The notes under the pieces: model-generated
The model's input: the letters and a program-made list of their open reading frames with translations, nothing else
What the model was told of the DNA's origin: nothing
The model's database searches: none
Position numbers and translations under genes: made by a program
Shown: one piece after another, positions 1 to 8,590 of the stretch
Layout: each line of letters starts with the position of its first letter
Position numbering within the stretch: position 1 is the first letter of the stretch
Assembly: GCF_900112175.1 (NCBI RefSeq)
Contig: NZ_FOYT01000003.1
Location: 248,001-312,000, forward strand
Length of the DNA stretch: 64,000 nucleotides
Direction: 5' to 3'
From: Halogeometricum rufum
GTDB taxonomy: Archaea > Halobacteriota > Halobacteria > Halobacteriales > Haloferacaceae

Positions 1-170
1 TGTTCGGCCGCCCGTACGGCGCTTCTCGCGGTCGCTCTCCCCTCGAACCGGAGTCCCGTCGTGGGGATGGGTCGCTCTCCGGTGCGGGCGCAGACGAGGA
101 AGTACGTCCCCCCGTCGCTGGCGAGACTCTCGACGCGTTCGCGGAGTTCGATGAGTGTCGTTCCGACCAT
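1..170 (-). CDS. Small conserved haloarchaeal protein, N-terminal part (runs off window)
   Basis: Reading leftward from the ATG at 168-170, an uninterrupted frame encodes MVGTTLIELRERVESLA followed by a stretch containing YFLVCARTGERP and RFEGRATA, and continues beyond base 1. It resembles the short single-domain proteins (often called DUF7552) common in Halobacteria; I recall the family by appearance and its function is unknown. Only 56 residues are visible. The promoter region lies to the right. A TATA-like TAAATAAG (minus strand, 296-303) overlaps an iron-box palindrome at 302-315, so iron-dependent repression of this gene or its downstream operon is plausible. The leader would then be about 100 nt, long for this group, so other promoters are possible. 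Confidence 0.65.
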   Translation of the reverse strand, partial: MVGTTLIELRERVESLASDGGTYFLVCARTGERPIPTTGLRFEGRATARSAVRAAE

Positions 171-301
171 TGTCTGTGTCTCCGTGTTCGCTCGTGTCGC
201 CCGGTTCCTCCCTGCCGACGGCGGCCGTGACGGTTCGCTGGCGGTCTGGCGGCAGTCCGGTCACCGCCGACAGTCGCCATCGGGTGACTCTCTCTGCTTA
301 T

Positions 302-315
302 TTAGGCCACCCTAA
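302..315. promoter_or_regulatory. DtxR/IdeR-like iron box 1
   Basis: TTAGGCCACCCTAA is a perfect inverted repeat, TTAGG-N4-CCTAA, the form recognised by DtxR/IdeR/SirR-type metal-dependent repressors. It overlaps the likely TATA box of the leftward gene. A second copy lies 35 bp away. Metal dependence is inferred from the motif alone. Confidence 0.6.
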
Positions 316-336
316 AACACTAAGCTGTTTCGATTG

Positions 337-350
337 TTAGGCGAACCTAA
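337..350. promoter_or_regulatory. DtxR/IdeR-like iron box 2
   Basis: TTAGGCGAACCTAA is a second perfect TTAGG-N4-CCTAA palindrome next to box 1. The same architecture appears at 27778-27791 upstream of the P1B-type metal ATPase, which supports a shared metal regulon. Confidence 0.6.
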
Positions 351-792
351 ACGACCGCGACGACGGTCCCCGACACCGTGATTCCACAACCTCGGACGAT
401 GATCTTGATGCGCGGCTCATCTGTGCTATGTTCTGTCCTGAACTAGCCGATCGGTACGCTTGCGAAGTCTGTGACCCATACCGGCCGTCCGAATCCCGTG
501 GCCGAGTTAGAGGCCGTGACTGGACCTCGCGTCGGAACAAACGTTGGGGTGCGCTCGTTCTTCCAAGCGTCTCGAGACTCCACGTCTCACGTCTGTGTGA
601 GCAGGTCTTCGAGTTGGATAGCCACCACTCACTACGACCTGTTCGCTTCTCGACCTCTCTCGACCAGGCAGTGCCGGTGTTTACAAGATGTGGGTGGAAT
701 TACACAATATTCGTTCCTCATCGATTATTTTTTGTAAATGTCGTGGTATTGACGAAGATTGTTTATACGAGTGTAAAGAACACTTGAACCGC
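351..792. other. Gap with the promoter of the dmsR-like gene
   Basis: No convincing gene is present. A TATA box (TTTATA, 762-767) lies about 26 bp before the ATG at 793, so the downstream message is probably leaderless. The AT-rich stretch 700-790 contrasts with the GC-rich surroundings. Confidence 0.55.
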
Positions 793-1434
793 ATGGAGCA
801 GTCTGAGAGCGGGGTCGTTGATTCAGCAGAAAGTGACCCGAAGAGGCGAACCCTTCAGGTCGTATTCGAGATCGAACTCTCTGAAAGTGGTTCGTGTCCG
901 CTCTCGAACCCGGAGTCCTCGGTCGAAGCCGTTCACAACCAAATCGACGGAGAGGTTTGTCACGCAGACGTGACCGTCGCCGACGAGGGCGACAGCACGC
1001 AGATGCTGCATACGACAACTCAGGTCGGGGACTCGTGTCTCTGTCTCGCGTTCGGCGACGTCGGGTGCGTCCCCCGATTCCGACGTGTCGACGGCGGGAC
1101 CATTCTCATCGAGACGTACGCTGGAGACCGGAACGACATCAGTGAACTCGTCGCCCGACTGAAATCCGTGACCGACCGTGTGAGTCTGCGTCGACTCACG
1201 ACCCGACAACAGACTGACGGCGCGACGGTCGAGTCGACGACGGTCGACCTCTCGCGTCTCACCGCGAAACAGCGGGAGGCAGCGACGATTGCGGTGTCCG
1301 AGGGGTATTACCAGACTCCTCGTCAGACGAGTCTCGAGGAACTGTCGGAAGCGCTCGGTATCTCGAAATCCGCCCTCTCACAGCGACTGAGTGCGGTCGA
1401 ATCGAAACTCGCGACGGCGGCGTTCGACCCGTAG
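793..1434 (+). CDS. dmsR: DmsR-like HTH_10 (Bat-type) regulator, cysteine-rich
   Basis: This 213-residue protein ends in an HTH_10 domain (about 150-210, with LTAKQREAATIAVSEGYYQTPR followed by ISKSALSQRL), the DNA-binding domain of the haloarchaeal bacterio-opsin activator family. The N-terminal half is a sensory domain with five cysteines (35, 56, 82, 84, 92), many for a haloarchaeal protein, which suggests a redox or metal-cofactor sensor. It sits directly upstream of a DMSO-reductase-type operon in the same orientation, as dmsR does in Halobacterium, where it controls anaerobic DMSO/TMAO respiration. ATG 793 was chosen because the TATA box at 762 predicts a start there; an upstream in-frame ATG at 688 precedes the promoter. 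Regulation of the dms operon is inferred from context. Confidence 0.85.
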   Translation: MEQSESGVVDSAESDPKRRTLQVVFEIELSESGSCPLSNPESSVEAVHNQIDGEVCHADVTVADEGDSTQMLHTTTQVGDSCLCLAFGDVGCVPRFRRVDGGTILIETYAGDRNDISELVARLKSVTDRVSLRRLTTRQQTDGATVESTTVDLSRLTAKQREAATIAVSEGYYQTPRQTSLEELSEALGISKSALSQRLSAVESKLATAAFDP

Positions 1435-1535
1435 CGTCGGTTGCACGTCCGTCCGTGCGAGCGGTGACTCTTCTCAGTCTCCTTCTTCGAGGAGTGACTC
1501 GACCGCGGGGAGGCCACGCCGTCGATACCCTCCCC

Positions 1536-1555
1536 CATATAAACCGCTTCAATAT
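1536..1555 (+). promoter_or_regulatory. Promoter of the dms operon, motif shared with 8591-8610
   Basis: CATATAAACCGCTTCAATAT contains the TATA element (TATAAA) of the small-subunit/dmsABCD operon, 67 bp before ATG 1603. By my count 17 of 20 positions match the sequence at 8591-8610 in front of the molybdenum-cofactor genes, more than a TATA box requires, so a common regulator site is likely. Confidence 0.6.
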
Positions 1556-1602
1556 ACAGCGTTCGTCCTACCGGACTCCGACAGCACGTACTAGATAGAG
1601 CC

Positions 1603-1845
1603 ATGAACGACCCACAACAGCCGCGGTTGACGCCGATCGACGAGTGGGAAGAGGAAGCCGAAGCGATGCTGGACGGCGTCGAGTACGACACCGATCTGGG
1701 AGTACGAATGGCTCGCGACGCGATTCGTGTCTCAAACGGTGATATGACCGACGCCGAGTTCCACGAGAAGTACCACGACGAGGTGCTCGAGGAGTTCGGT
1801 GAAGACGAGCGTCCGACCAAACCAGAGGGATTCGACGATGACTGA
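1603..1845 (+). CDS. Small acidic protein (4Fe-4S ferredoxin N-terminal-like) leading the dms operon
   Basis: This 80-residue, very acidic protein contains WEEEAEAMLDGVEYDTDLGVRMARD and ADAEFHEKYHDEVLEEFG-like helical segments. The same segments occur as a short N-terminal module on some haloarchaeal iron-sulfur subunits and as a stand-alone gene in front of dmsA. It has no cysteines and so cannot bind a cluster itself. It is probably a structural or assembly partner of the reductase (inference). Its stop codon overlaps the dmsA start (ATGACTGA), which implies translational coupling. Confidence 0.75.
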   Translation: MNDPQQPRLTPIDEWEEEAEAMLDGVEYDTDLGVRMARDAIRVSNGDMTDAEFHEKYHDEVLEEFGEDERPTKPEGFDDD

Positions 1846-4327
1846 CGAGGGAGTCCACCGACGCGACGTGTTGAAGGCCGGCGGTGCTGCTGCCGCCCTC
1901 GGCCTCGGCGGTGGCGGGTTCGTCCAGACGCTGGCCGAGAGCGTCGACGACGAGCAATCGACGCGCGACCCCAGCGTCGAGAGTTTCGTCGGGCAGAACG
2001 AGGTTATCCAGACCGTCTGCTCGCCCAACTGTCGGGGGAAGTGTCCGATCGACGTCCACGTCCGTGACGGACAGGTCAAGAAGATCGAGCCCCACCCGCC
2101 CGAGGACGAACAGTACAAGCGCGCCTGTGTGCTCGGCCTCTCGCACACCCAGCGCGTCTACGACCCGACGCGGCTGAAGTATCCGATGAAGCGCGCCGAC
2201 TGGTCACCCGACGCACCCAATCCGAAGGGTCGCGGCCCAGACGCCGAGTTCGAGCGTGTCTCCTGGGACGAGGCGCTCGACCTCGTCGCCGGGAAGATGC
2301 AGTCGCTGAAAGCCGACCACGGCGCGGAGAGCGTGCTCTTTCACGAGGGGTCGGGCAACTACGGACAGACGGGGAAGTCGTTCAACCGACTGGCTTCGCT
2401 GTTCGGTGCGACCCAGTCCGCGTGGGGTATCGACGCCAACGTCGGCCGCGGGTTCAACCGCGTCACTGGCGTCGGCTTCTTCCTCCCGCCGACGAACGAG
2501 GCGGAAGACTGGGAGAACGCCAACACCATCATCGTCTGGGGGTCGGACATCTTCTCCAGTCAGTTCCAGATGGACGCCTCGAAGATACTCGACGCCGTCG
2601 AGAACGGGGCGAAACTCGTCGTCGTCGACCCCGTGTACACGACGACGGCGTCGAAGGCCGACCTGTGGCTTCCGGTCAAGCCCGGCAAGGACGTGCACCT
2701 CGCGCTCGCGATGATGCACACCGTCTTCGAGGACGAGACGTACGACGAGGAGTTCCTCCGGAAGCGGACGACCGCGCCCGCGCTTATCCGCAAAGACACC
2801 GGCGAACTGCTCAGCGCGAGCGAGGTCTTCGACGACGGCGGCGAGAACCAGGTCGTCGCCTTCGAGCAGGGGACCGACAGCCCGGTCGAACTCGAACCCG
2901 AAACCGGCGGTCCGTACGCCCTCTTCGGGGAGTACACCGTCGACGGTATCGAGTGTGAGACGGCTCTCGAACGGCTTCGAGACCACGTGGCGGACTACGC
3001 GCCCGAGAACGTCGCCGAGAAGACGGGTGTCGACGCGGAGAACATCCGGACGGCCATCCGCTGGCTTGCGACGCGTGGTCCCGGCGGAATCGCCCCGAGT
3101 TACGCCATCGGGCGCTACAAACACGGGCATATCTTCGGGCAGGCGTACGCGATGCTGATGGGCCTGACCGGCGACTACGGTCGGCACGGCAACATCCACG
3201 CTCACCACTCGGGCGGGGCGACGCTCAGCGCGGGCGACTGGGCCGCACCCGAGGGGGCCGACCCCGGGCCGTCGATGTTCTTCCCCGACTACCCCGACGC
3301 GATGATAGACGGCGACCCGCACGAGGTTCGGGCCGTCTACTCCATCGAGTCGAACATGATGGGGAACCAGTTCCCCGACCGCAAGCGGTTCCAAGAGGCC
3401 ATCGAGAGCCTCGACATGTACGTGGTCGCGGACATGCACCACACGGACACGGTCCAGCACGCGGACATCATCTTGCCCGTTCCGCACTGGTTCGAGCAAG
3501 AGGACATCAGCTCCGGGTGGGGCTCGCACCCGCACCTCGGCTATCGGCACAAGGTGCAGGAGCCGCTGTGGGAGACGAGAGACGACTACTACGCGATCCG
3601 TGGGCTCGCCGAGCGACTCGGCTTCGGTGACCGGTTCCCAGAGACGAAACGCGAGATGCTCCGAGAACTCGTGAGCCGAGACGACGACATCGACTTCGAC
3701 ACCCTGTTCGAGCAGGGAACCCAGAAGAAAGAGAGCGTCCCCATCGTCAAGTACACCGACGAGTTCCCCACGGAGACGGGTCGCATCAAGATGTACGACG
3801 ACGACGCGCCGAGCGAAGAGGGCGTCACGTTCGACGTCCCGCGCCCCCTCGAAGACCGGACGGCCGACGACTACGAGAAGGCCGACGACTACCCGCTGAT
3901 GTTCATGCAGAAGCACAGCCGGTTCCGCATCCACTCGCAGTACGAGATGCTGAACTGGGTGCGGGAGATCAACCCCGAGCCGCAGTTGGACATCCATCCG
4001 AAGGATGCGAAGGCTCGCGGTATCGAAGACGGCGACTACGTTCGGGTGCACAACGACCGCGGCGAGATGGTCGTGAAGGCGAAGTACAACGAGGCGTTCC
4101 AGCCCGGTCTGGTCAACACCGACCAGGGCTGGTGGTCGCGTGACTACGTCAAGGGCCACCACAACGACCTCACGCACAACGAGACCAGCGAAATCGGGAA
4201 GACAATGTCGTTCTACGACGTGCGTGTCGAAGTCGAGCCCGCACCCGACGACATCGAGACGGAACAGTACGAAGCGAACAACCCGCGCGGAGCCGGCGCC
4301 GAGGCGTCGCACGCAGGAGGTGACTGA
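1838..4327 (+). CDS. dmsA: DMSO/TMAO reductase-type molybdopterin catalytic subunit
   Basis: This 829-residue complex iron-sulfur molybdoenzyme is the catalytic subunit, predicted to reduce DMSO, TMAO or a similar terminal acceptor on the outer membrane face. A twin-arginine signal (R8-R9, then a Gly/Ala-rich hydrophobic stretch) predicts folded export. A [4Fe-4S] site is formed by C61, C65, C69 and C97. Bis-MGD-binding segments follow, including IIVWGSDIF and VVVDPVYTT, and a C-terminal molydopterin dinucleotide-binding domain (about 690-800). The molybdenum ligand cannot be assigned by eye. The FFLPPTNEAEDWENANTI segment resembles the equivalent part of NarG-like enzymes but lacks their Asp, so substrate specificity is uncertain. 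ATG 1838 overlaps the upstream stop and places the Tat motif correctly; the first in-frame ATG (1799) lies inside the preceding gene. Confidence 0.88.
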   Translation: MTDEGVHRRDVLKAGGAAAALGLGGGGFVQTLAESVDDEQSTRDPSVESFVGQNEVIQTVCSPNCRGKCPIDVHVRDGQVKKIEPHPPEDEQYKRACVLGLSHTQRVYDPTRLKYPMKRADWSPDAPNPKGRGPDAEFERVSWDEALDLVAGKMQSLKADHGAESVLFHEGSGNYGQTGKSFNRLASLFGATQSAWGIDANVGRGFNRVTGVGFFLPPTNEAEDWENANTIIVWGSDIFSSQFQMDASKILDAVENGAKLVVVDPVYTTTASKADLWLPVKPGKDVHLALAMMHTVFEDETYDEEFLRKRTTAPALIRKDTGELLSASEVFDDGGENQVVAFEQGTDSPVELEPETGGPYALFGEYTVDGIECETALERLRDHVADYAPENVAEKTGVDAENIRTAIRWLATRGPGGIAPSYAIGRYKHGHIFGQAYAMLMGLTGDYGRHGNIHAHHSGGATLSAGDWAAPEGADPGPSMFFPDYPDAMIDGDPHEVRAVYSIESNMMGNQFPDRKRFQEAIESLDMYVVADMHHTDTVQHADIILPVPHWFEQEDISSGWGSHPHLGYRHKVQEPLWETRDDYYAIRGLAERLGFGDRFPETKREMLRELVSRDDDIDFDTLFEQGTQKKESVPIVKYTDEFPTETGRIKMYDDDAPSEEGVTFDVPRPLEDRTADDYEKADDYPLMFMQKHSRFRIHSQYEMLNWVREINPEPQLDIHPKDAKARGIEDGDYVRVHNDRGEMVVKAKYNEAFQPGLVNTDQGWWSRDYVKGHHNDLTHNETSEIGKTMSFYDVRVEVEPAPDDIETEQYEANNPRGAGAEASHAGGD

Positions 4328-4329
4328 AG

Positions 4330-5160
4330 ATGACGAACTACGGTTTAGTAATCGACCAGGAGCGGTGTATCGGCTGCCAAGCGTGTGCAGTGTCGTGTAA
4401 GCAGGAGAACAACGTCCCGATGGGGCAGTTCTGGAACCGCGTCCTCACGGAGGGGGGCGACAAGATGGACACCCCGGCTGGCGGCTACCCCGAAGACGGG
4501 GGAAGCGGCTCGCTGGACATGCAGTACCAGCCGACCGCGTGTCAACACTGTGAGAACGCCCCCTGCGTGAAGGTCTGCCCCGTCAACGCGACGTACACCC
4601 GCGACGACGGCATCGTCGAGATCGACTACGACAAGTGTATCGGCTGTCGCTACTGCATGGCCGCCTGTCCGTACAACGCGCGGGTGTTCAACTGGGACGA
4701 ACCCGAGCACATGCCCGAGGAGGGGACGGGAGACGTTCCCGCCCGGCCACAGGGTGTCGTCGAGAAATGTACGTTCTGTAGCCACCGCGTCGACGAGGGC
4801 CTCGACCCGGCCTGTGTCGTCAACTGTCCGGCCGACGCACGTATCTTCGGTGACCTCGACGACGAGGAGAGCACCGTCTCGAAGTACATCAACCAGTACG
4901 AGACGAACCAGTTACTCGAAGACCGCGGGACGAACCCGAAGACGCACTACATCAGCGGCGAGATGAGTCCCGGCCGCCCGCAGACGTCCGACAAACTGGA
5001 GAGCGAACTCGACGACGTCTCGCCGTGGTCGGACGGGGCCGACGACGTGCCGTCTGATCCGTCGGAAGGCGGCAGTAGCGACTCGGCTGGTGGCCACCAC
5101 TCGGTCGACAACGGGGCCGTTCCGCACGTCCCTGCCGCGAAACCGGGAGGTGACGACTGA
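4330..5160 (+). CDS. dmsB: DMSO reductase-type iron-sulfur electron-transfer subunit
   Basis: This 276-residue subunit has sixteen cysteines in four clusters: C13/16/19/23, C71/74/79/83, C103/106/109/113 and C147/150/162/166. This is the DmsB/NrfC/PsrB pattern, in which four cubane clusters pass electrons from the membrane anchor to the molybdenum subunit. A purine-rich GGAGGTGA (about 4316-4323) precedes the start, two bases after the dmsA stop. It has no signal of its own and is presumably exported with DmsA. The C-terminal 60 residues are a Ser/Gly/Asp-rich, probably disordered tail. Confidence 0.92.
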   Translation: MTNYGLVIDQERCIGCQACAVSCKQENNVPMGQFWNRVLTEGGDKMDTPAGGYPEDGGSGSLDMQYQPTACQHCENAPCVKVCPVNATYTRDDGIVEIDYDKCIGCRYCMAACPYNARVFNWDEPEHMPEEGTGDVPARPQGVVEKCTFCSHRVDEGLDPACVVNCPADARIFGDLDDEESTVSKYINQYETNQLLEDRGTNPKTHYISGEMSPGRPQTSDKLESELDDVSPWSDGADDVPSDPSEGGSSDSAGGHHSVDNGAVPHVPAAKPGGDD

Positions 5161-6467
5161 TGACGACGAGCACTGACCGGTCACGCATCGCGATTCCGCA
5201 GTTCGGCACGAAGGGGAAACTGTGGCTCGGTCTGCTCGCCGCGGTTATGCTCGGCGGACTGGCAGCCTGGGGCTATCAGCTCACGACGGGTCTGGTCGTC
5301 ACGGGAATGCGCAACGTGTTCTCGTGGGGGCTGTACATCATGATGTTCGTCCTGTTCGTCGGGCTGTCGGCGGGTGGGCTCATCATCTCGAGTGCGCCGA
5401 AGTTCTTCCACTCGCACCGCTACGAGGGGTTCGCTCGGCTCGGCGTGCTGGTCAGCCTCGCGTGTATCACCGTCGCGGGACTGCTCATCCTCCCCGACAT
5501 CGGCCGTCCGGAACGGCTGTACCAGTTCTTCACCTCACCGGACTTCCGGTCACCGATGGTCTGGGACTTCGGTATCGTCCTCCTCTACGGCCTCTTGAAC
5601 GTCTGGTATCTGTGGCTGCTGACCAGACGTGACCTCGCTGCTCGGGGGTCGCCGCTGGCCCTCGGTGTCGAAGACACCGAAGTCGGCCGTGAGCGCGACC
5701 GCACGCTCATGTTCTGGACGGCCGCAGTCGCGCTGCCGACTGCCGTCGCACTCCACTCGGTGACGGGGTGGATCTTCGCGACGCAGATCGGTCGCGGTGA
5801 CTGGTTCAGCCCGCTCGTCGCCCCGGTGTTCATCGCCAAGGCGCTCGTCTCCGGGCTCGGGCTGTTGTTGGTCGTGTCGGTCCTCGCCGACCGGCTGACG
5901 AACTTCGAGGTCGACCGCGAGGAGCTCACGAGTCTCGGCAAGATACTCGGTATCTTCCTCGCGTTCCACGTGGTCTACCTGCTCGCAGCCGAGCGACTCC
6001 CACACGCCTGGGCCGACCACTTCGAGTTCTGGGCCATCACGAGCAGTTTCCTCATCGGTGAGTCGGCGTACTTCTGGCTGTGGACGGTCGTCGGCGGGGC
6101 AGTTCCCCTCGCGATGCTGGCGATTCCACGGCTTCGCAAGCGTGTGGCAGTCATCTTCACGGCGAGCGCTCTCGCCGTCTTCGGCACGATGTTCGAGGGC
6201 GTTCGACTGGTGTTCACGGGCTACGACGTTGCCAACATCGACCTCCCGCCGGGCATCTCGCTCGGTGGCGCGTATTCGGGCATCACGACCGACGTCTGGG
6301 CGACTGCAGGAGCTTACACCCCGACGCTGGTCGAGGTGGCTGTCACCCTCGGCATCGTCGCCTTCGGCGCACTCATCGTCACCCTCGGTCTGAAATACGT
6401 CCCGATCCAGCGAGCTGACGAACAGGCATCGTACGTGACTGACGGCGGCAGCGAGGAAGGCCGATGA
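5160..6467 (+). CDS. dmsC: NrfD/PsrC-type membrane anchor subunit of the reductase
   Basis: This 435-residue protein has about nine or ten hydrophobic helices (for example LWLGLLAAVMLGGLAAWGY and MMFVLFVGLSAGGLIISS). It fits the NrfD/PsrC anchor family, which oxidises menaquinol and passes electrons to the four-cluster subunit. At 435 residues it is longer than E. coli DmsC and closer to NrfD/PsrC-type anchors. Its ATG shares one base with the dmsB stop. Conserved Gly and charged residues in the first helices fit a quinol site, but I cannot assign it. Confidence 0.85.
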   Translation: MTTSTDRSRIAIPQFGTKGKLWLGLLAAVMLGGLAAWGYQLTTGLVVTGMRNVFSWGLYIMMFVLFVGLSAGGLIISSAPKFFHSHRYEGFARLGVLVSLACITVAGLLILPDIGRPERLYQFFTSPDFRSPMVWDFGIVLLYGLLNVWYLWLLTRRDLAARGSPLALGVEDTEVGRERDRTLMFWTAAVALPTAVALHSVTGWIFATQIGRGDWFSPLVAPVFIAKALVSGLGLLLVVSVLADRLTNFEVDREELTSLGKILGIFLAFHVVYLLAAERLPHAWADHFEFWAITSSFLIGESAYFWLWTVVGGAVPLAMLAIPRLRKRVAVIFTASALAVFGTMFEGVRLVFTGYDVANIDLPPGISLGGAYSGITTDVWATAGAYTPTLVEVAVTLGIVAFGALIVTLGLKYVPIQRADEQASYVTDGGSEEGR

Positions 6468-7051
6468 CCGAACAGACGAACGCACCCCGCGAGCGGGACC
6501 GACCAGCCGCACTCGACACCGAGAGCGACGAGCTCCAGTCGGCGGTCGCGGCGACGTACGCCGTTCTCGCCGAGTGCTGGCGGGAGCCGACCGAGCAACT
6601 GGTCGAGGTCGCCCACGCTGGTGAACTGGCCCCCGTCGTCGGCGACGTCGGGTCGGTGGACCTTCGAGACCTCCGAACCGAATACACCCGGCTGTTCATC
6701 GGCCCGGCGGGACCACCGTGTCCGCCCTACGAGAGCGTCTACCGCGACGGTGAAGCCCCGGACGAACTCGGGCCGGTCAAGGGACCAGCCACGATGGCGG
6801 TCACGCGCTGGTACCGGGAGTTCGGCGTCCAGCCCGCACCGGACCACCCGGACCTCCCGGACCACCTCGCGACGGAACTGGAGTTCACCGCCTACCTCGC
6901 AGAGCAGGGGTTCGACGACCGACTCGACCAGTTCCTCGACGAGCACCTCAGACAGTGGGCCGACGAGTTCCTGACGCGGGTGGAACGAGAGACGCGTGAA
7001 CCGTTCTACACGGCGCTCGCAGAAACGACCCGAGAGGTGGTCCATCAGTAG
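6464..7051 (+). CDS. dmsD: TorD/DmsD-family molybdoenzyme maturation chaperone
   Basis: This 195-residue, mostly helical protein starts in an ATGA overlap with dmsC. The family fingerprint YTRLFIGPAGPPCPPYESVYRDG (about 66-88) is clear, followed by a helical bundle with LPDHLATELEFTAYLAEQ. These cytoplasmic chaperones bind the Tat signal of the catalytic subunit until the molybdenum cofactor is inserted. Its position at the end of dmsABC supports a dedicated role for DmsA. Confidence 0.9.
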   Translation: MTEQTNAPRERDRPAALDTESDELQSAVAATYAVLAECWREPTEQLVEVAHAGELAPVVGDVGSVDLRDLRTEYTRLFIGPAGPPCPPYESVYRDGEAPDELGPVKGPATMAVTRWYREFGVQPAPDHPDLPDHLATELEFTAYLAEQGFDDRLDQFLDEHLRQWADEFLTRVERETREPFYTALAETTREVVHQ

Positions 7052-7105
7052 ACGGCCTCCGGGTTGCTCGCCGGAACCCCCCGAGACAACCCAGGTGTAT
7101 GTCCC

Positions 7106-7477
7106 ATGACCACTCACGAACGATACGTGTACGAAGTCACGTACGATGTCGTCGACCCCCACCGTGAGGAGTACGAGACGTGGCTTCCGGAGACGACAGA
7201 ACAGTGGATACTAACCCCGACCGTCGCCGGCTTCAGCAGCGAACAGAGCGTGACGGACGAGAGCCCAGAGATGCGTCTCCGGCTCGAATTCGAGACGCTC
7301 GCCGACTGGCTGGTGTTCGTCGAATCAGATCCGTTCACGCACCGCCTCGAACAGCTCCAAGATATGACAGATACACTGACGACGCACCTCTGGAAACCGA
7401 CCGCAATCTCACTGAACCCGACAGCCGACGGCGGCGTCTCGATGGCTGCACACACCTCGGGAGTCCACGATGACTGA
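7106..7477 (+). CDS. Predicted dimeric alpha/beta-barrel protein of the dms operon
   Basis: This 123-residue protein of unknown function is in the operon after dmsD. The beta-alpha-beta-type layout (YVYEVTYDVV, then EEYETWLPETTEQWI, later LRLEFETLADWLVFVESDPF) resembles the ferredoxin-like half barrel of antibiotic-biosynthesis-monooxygenase/EthD proteins. It has no cysteines or obvious catalytic residues. ATG 7106 lies at the start of the homologous-looking region; an upstream in-frame ATG at 7064 would add an unlikely Gly/Pro-rich leader. It overlaps the following Mrp gene by eight bases. A role in reductase maturation or sulfur-compound handling is only a guess. Confidence 0.7.
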   Translation: MTTHERYVYEVTYDVVDPHREEYETWLPETTEQWILTPTVAGFSSEQSVTDESPEMRLRLEFETLADWLVFVESDPFTHRLEQLQDMTDTLTTHLWKPTAISLNPTADGGVSMAAHTSGVHDD

Positions 7478-8510
7478 CGTCGCCCCTCGCGAGGTCTTAC
7501 AGACCGTAGACGACCCGCAACTCGGCACGGACATCCTCTCGCAGGGGCTCGTGACCGACGTCACGGTCGAAGACGGCGTCGTGTCGGTTTCGGTGGCACT
7601 CGGCGCACCGCACGCCCCAGTGGCGAACGAGATCAGCCGTCGTATCGAGGGGGCATTCGAGGAGCGAGGCGTCGAGGCAGTGGTCTCGACGGAGCCCGAA
7701 ACGGCAGGGCACGAAGACGGCGGTCCGCTCTCCGGCGTGAAGAACGTCATCGCAGTCGCGTCTGGCAAAGGTGGGGTGGGGAAGAGCACCGTTGCGGTGA
7801 ACCTCGCTGCCAGCATGGTCCGTCGTGGCGCACGCGTCGGCATCCTCGACGCCGACGTGTACGGCCCGAACATCCCCCGGATGCTGGACGCCCGTGAGCG
7901 ACCGGACGTGACCGAGGACAAGCACCTCGTCCCAGTCGAACGCCACGGGCTTTCGGTCATGAGCATGGAGTTCATCACCGAGGGGGAAGGGCCCGTCATC
8001 TGGCGCGGTCCGATGGTCGACAAAGTCATCACCCAACTGCTCGACGACGTCGCGTGGGGAACACTCGACTATCTCGTCGTCGACCTTCCCCCGGGAACGG
8101 GCGACACACAACTGACGCTCCTCCAGCGTGTGCCCGTGACCGGCGCGGTGGTCGTCACGACGCCGCAAGCGGTCGCTGTGGACGACGCGGATAGGGGCAT
8201 GCAGATGTTCAGCGAGTACGACACCCCCGTCCTCGGCGTCGTCGAGAACATGAGTGGGTTCGTCTGCCCAGACTGCGGGTCAGAACACGACATCTTCAAC
8301 AGCGGTGGCGGACAGGCGTTGGCCGAGAGCTTCGACTTGCCGTTCCTCGGGAGCGTACCCCTCGACCCCGAGATACGGACGCGCGGAGACGACGGACGGC
8401 CGGTCGCGTTAGACGAGACGACAGAGACGGGCCGGGCGTTTCACGAACTCACGGCCGCCGTCATGGACAATACCAGTCTGGTGCACCGACGAGAACGGTC
8501 TGACGAGTGA
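7470..8510 (+). CDS. mrp: Mrp/NBP35-type P-loop ATPase, Fe-S cluster carrier
   Basis: This 346-residue protein has an N-terminal MIP18/DUF59 domain (about 1-80), then a P-loop ATPase with the deviant Walker A SGKGGVGKS (98-106) and DADVYGPNIPRML. A C-x2-C pair (VCPDCGSEH, about 267-270) can hold a bridging [4Fe-4S] cluster at the dimer interface. The family transfers iron-sulfur clusters to apoproteins. Its place at the end of an operon for an enzyme with five clusters suggests a dedicated maturation role. It is cytoplasmic. Confidence 0.88.
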   Translation: MTDVAPREVLQTVDDPQLGTDILSQGLVTDVTVEDGVVSVSVALGAPHAPVANEISRRIEGAFEERGVEAVVSTEPETAGHEDGGPLSGVKNVIAVASGKGGVGKSTVAVNLAASMVRRGARVGILDADVYGPNIPRMLDARERPDVTEDKHLVPVERHGLSVMSMEFITEGEGPVIWRGPMVDKVITQLLDDVAWGTLDYLVVDLPPGTGDTQLTLLQRVPVTGAVVVTTPQAVAVDDADRGMQMFSEYDTPVLGVVENMSGFVCPDCGSEHDIFNSGGGQALAESFDLPFLGSVPLDPEIRTRGDDGRPVALDETTETGRAFHELTAAVMDNTSLVHRRERSDE

Positions 8511-8590
8511 GCCAGTCGCTCGTCGCACCGGCCGTTCGCACGGGTAGGTGACGTGCCTCCGATCGAATCGAAACCATCTCCCGCCACGGT

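Noticed and set aside
2204-4312. 702-codon open frame antisense to dmsA
   Set aside because: It mirrors the codon bias of the real gene in high-GC DNA and encodes no recognisable domain.
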